Below, in pieces: positions 62,980-64,000 of a stretch of DNA of 64,000 nucleotides. Each line of letters begins with the position of its first letter. The first letter of the stretch is position 1. A model generated the notes under the pieces. That model did no database searches, was not told the DNA's origin, and saw nothing but the letters and a program-made list of their open reading frames with translations. Source of the DNA: CAMBDS01 sp964355675 (GTDB lineage Bacteria > Electryoneota > AABM5-125-24 > Hatepunaeales > Hatepunaeaceae); NCBI GenBank assembly GCA_964355675.1, contig CAYHEC010000005.1, positions 62,001 to 126,000 on the forward strand. Reading direction: 5' to 3'. Made by a program: the position numbers and the translations under genes.

Positions 62980-64000
62980 ATGCCTGATTCGCAATCCACA
63001 TTCACTACCCCAAAAAAAATGTCCCAGCACGCCAAAATCTTCATCGGTCTAGCTGTCGGGATCGTGTTAGGGCTAATGTGCAACGCAATGTTTGCCGGGA
63101 CGCCGTTGCTCGACAAGTTGATCAATAATCTGATTTTCCCGCTTGGCAGTGTCTTTATGCGGCTGATCTTCATGGCAGTTATTCCATTGATTTTCTCTGC
63201 GCTGGCATTAGGGGTTGCCGAGTTGGGCGACGTCCGCCATCTCGGCCGCATCGGATTAAAAACACTGCTATTTACACTCATTCTTACAACGATCTCGGTT
63301 ATCATTGGTCTTTCTTTGGTTAATTTCGTGCAACCGGGAATAGGTCTTGAAGGCCCACAGCGCGACGCGTTGATGAGTACACTCGGCGGCTCTGCTACTA
63401 AAACCGCCGTAGAGAACGCGAAGCAGGCAAAGACAATCGTTGAAATGTTGTTAGATATAATCCCCAAGAACCCGATCGCCGATATGGCGCTCGCGTTCGA
63501 TCCAAATTATCGAGGAGGAGGAATACTTGCCATTATGTTCTTCTCCCTCTTCGTAGGTATTGCCCTGGCAATGGTGCGTAGTGAACGGACTGTGGTCTTC
63601 GAGCAGTGGTTGCAGGGACTTTATGATATAGTGATGAAGATCATTGAGTTAGCTATGAAAATTGCACCGTACGGTGTTGCGTGTCTTGTCTTCACAGTAG
63701 CCGCAAGGCTTGGACTCGACATAGTATTTCTTCTTGGAAAATTTGTATTGGTTGTCTTAATCGGTCTATTGTTGCAGATGACCATCGTCTATTCGGTTGT
63801 ATTGAAGTACACGGTTGGCGTCAGTCCCTGGGCGTTTTTCAAGCGAATCCAGGAAGTCATTATCACTGCATTTTCAACCAGTTCCAGCAATGTCACATTG
63901 CCAGTTTCGTTGCGAGTGACCGAGCATAAATTGCACGTGCCGCGCAACATCACCAACTTCGTCCTGACGCTCGGTTCCACAGCCAATCAGAATGGAACCG
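62980..64000 (+). CDS. Dicarboxylate/amino acid:cation symporter (partial at window end)
   Basis: The first 340 codons of a DAACS (SDF) family transporter, cut by the end of the window. ATG at 62980, then AKIFIGLAVGIVLGLMCNAM (TM1), LGSVFMRLIFMAVIPLIFSA, the serine-rich hairpin motif FSTSSSNVTLPVSL, and GSTANQNGT at the very end, where the family usually has a T-x-N-M-D-G-T motif. The Met-Asp pair reads Gln-Asn here. The family imports C4-dicarboxylates, aspartate or glutamate with sodium or protons; the changed motif may alter cation coupling or substrate. Confidence 0.9.
   Translation, partial: MPDSQSTFTTPKKMSQHAKIFIGLAVGIVLGLMCNAMFAGTPLLDKLINNLIFPLGSVFMRLIFMAVIPLIFSALALGVAELGDVRHLGRIGLKTLLFTLILTTISVIIGLSLVNFVQPGIGLEGPQRDALMSTLGGSATKTAVENAKQAKTIVEMLLDIIPKNPIADMALAFDPNYRGGGILAIMFFSLFVGIALAMVRSERTVVFEQWLQGLYDIVMKIIELAMKIAPYGVACLVFTVAARLGLDIVFLLGKFVLVVLIGLLLQMTIVYSVVLKYTVGVSPWAFFKRIQEVIITAFSTSSSNVTLPVSLRVTEHKLHVPRNITNFVLTLGSTANQNGT

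Noticed and set aside
62898..63467. 189-residue minus-strand open frame
   Set aside because: Antisense of the dicarboxylate symporter, which has clear family motifs on the plus strand.

Overview
The window looks like chromosomal DNA of an uncultured bacterium of the FCB superphylum (the neighbourhood of Zixibacteria, KSB1, Marinimicrobia or Cloacimonadota; the exact phylum cannot be settled by eye). The main evidence is eight large exported proteins ending in the C-terminal sorting domain of the type IX secretion family. Five carry a clear YPNPFN motif and three a diverged form. They sit next to standard bacterial housekeeping genes (scpAB, nuoABC, tpiA-pgk, mutY). Coding density is moderate and many intergenic gaps hold small perfect hairpins.

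Layout. 0-1.3 kb: a minus-strand toxin-antitoxin array (hicB, frameshifted hicA, DUF4926, hicB, hicA). 1.4-6.0 kb: a Cys-rich exported protein whose signal peptide is a hexanucleotide repeat, nuoABC without the rest of complex I, scpA-scpB, and an XRE regulator with an ImmA-type peptidase. 6.7-31.2 kb: an accessory region with two giant gingipain-like (C25) proteins and a truncated third, beta-helix and propeller cell-surface proteins, an acyl-CoA ligase, remnants of an IS3-family element at two places, broken exported genes, tRNA-Ser and a large palindrome. 31.5-35.2 kb: two exported YHS-domain proteins and tpiA-pgk. 35.2-45.7 kb: nine closely spaced minus-strand genes: LeuC-like hydratase, AAA ATPase plus DUF4276 pair, YhhQ, KimA-like permease, then a b-type cytochrome-like membrane protein, a ferredoxin-FAD oxidoreductase, a TPR protein and a 20-heme cytochrome c. 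45.8-50.7 kb (plus): mutY and a cupredoxin / histidine kinase / porin-like run. 51-64 kb: two more sorted surface proteins, a second acyl-CoA ligase, tRNA-Val, a CcsA-type cytochrome c maturation protein, a peptidase-propeller-barrel fusion, and a dicarboxylate symporter that runs off the end.

How it fits together. The strongest candidate for a poorly described system is the electron-transfer module at 35.2-39.8 kb. It joins an NAD(P)H/ferredoxin-type oxidoreductase, a membrane cytochrome and a 20-heme periplasmic or surface cytochrome; a cytochrome c maturation gene lies at 58.2 kb. Second are the paired C25 proteins: each appears to keep only one half of the His-Cys catalytic dyad, and both share a propeller-like module with a beta-helix protein 25-45 kb away. 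Third is a duplicated promoter, leader and signal-peptide cassette driving two different exported proteins. No type IX secretion machinery genes, CRISPR array, rRNA or replication origin were seen. All family assignments are from reading the sequence; no database search was run.
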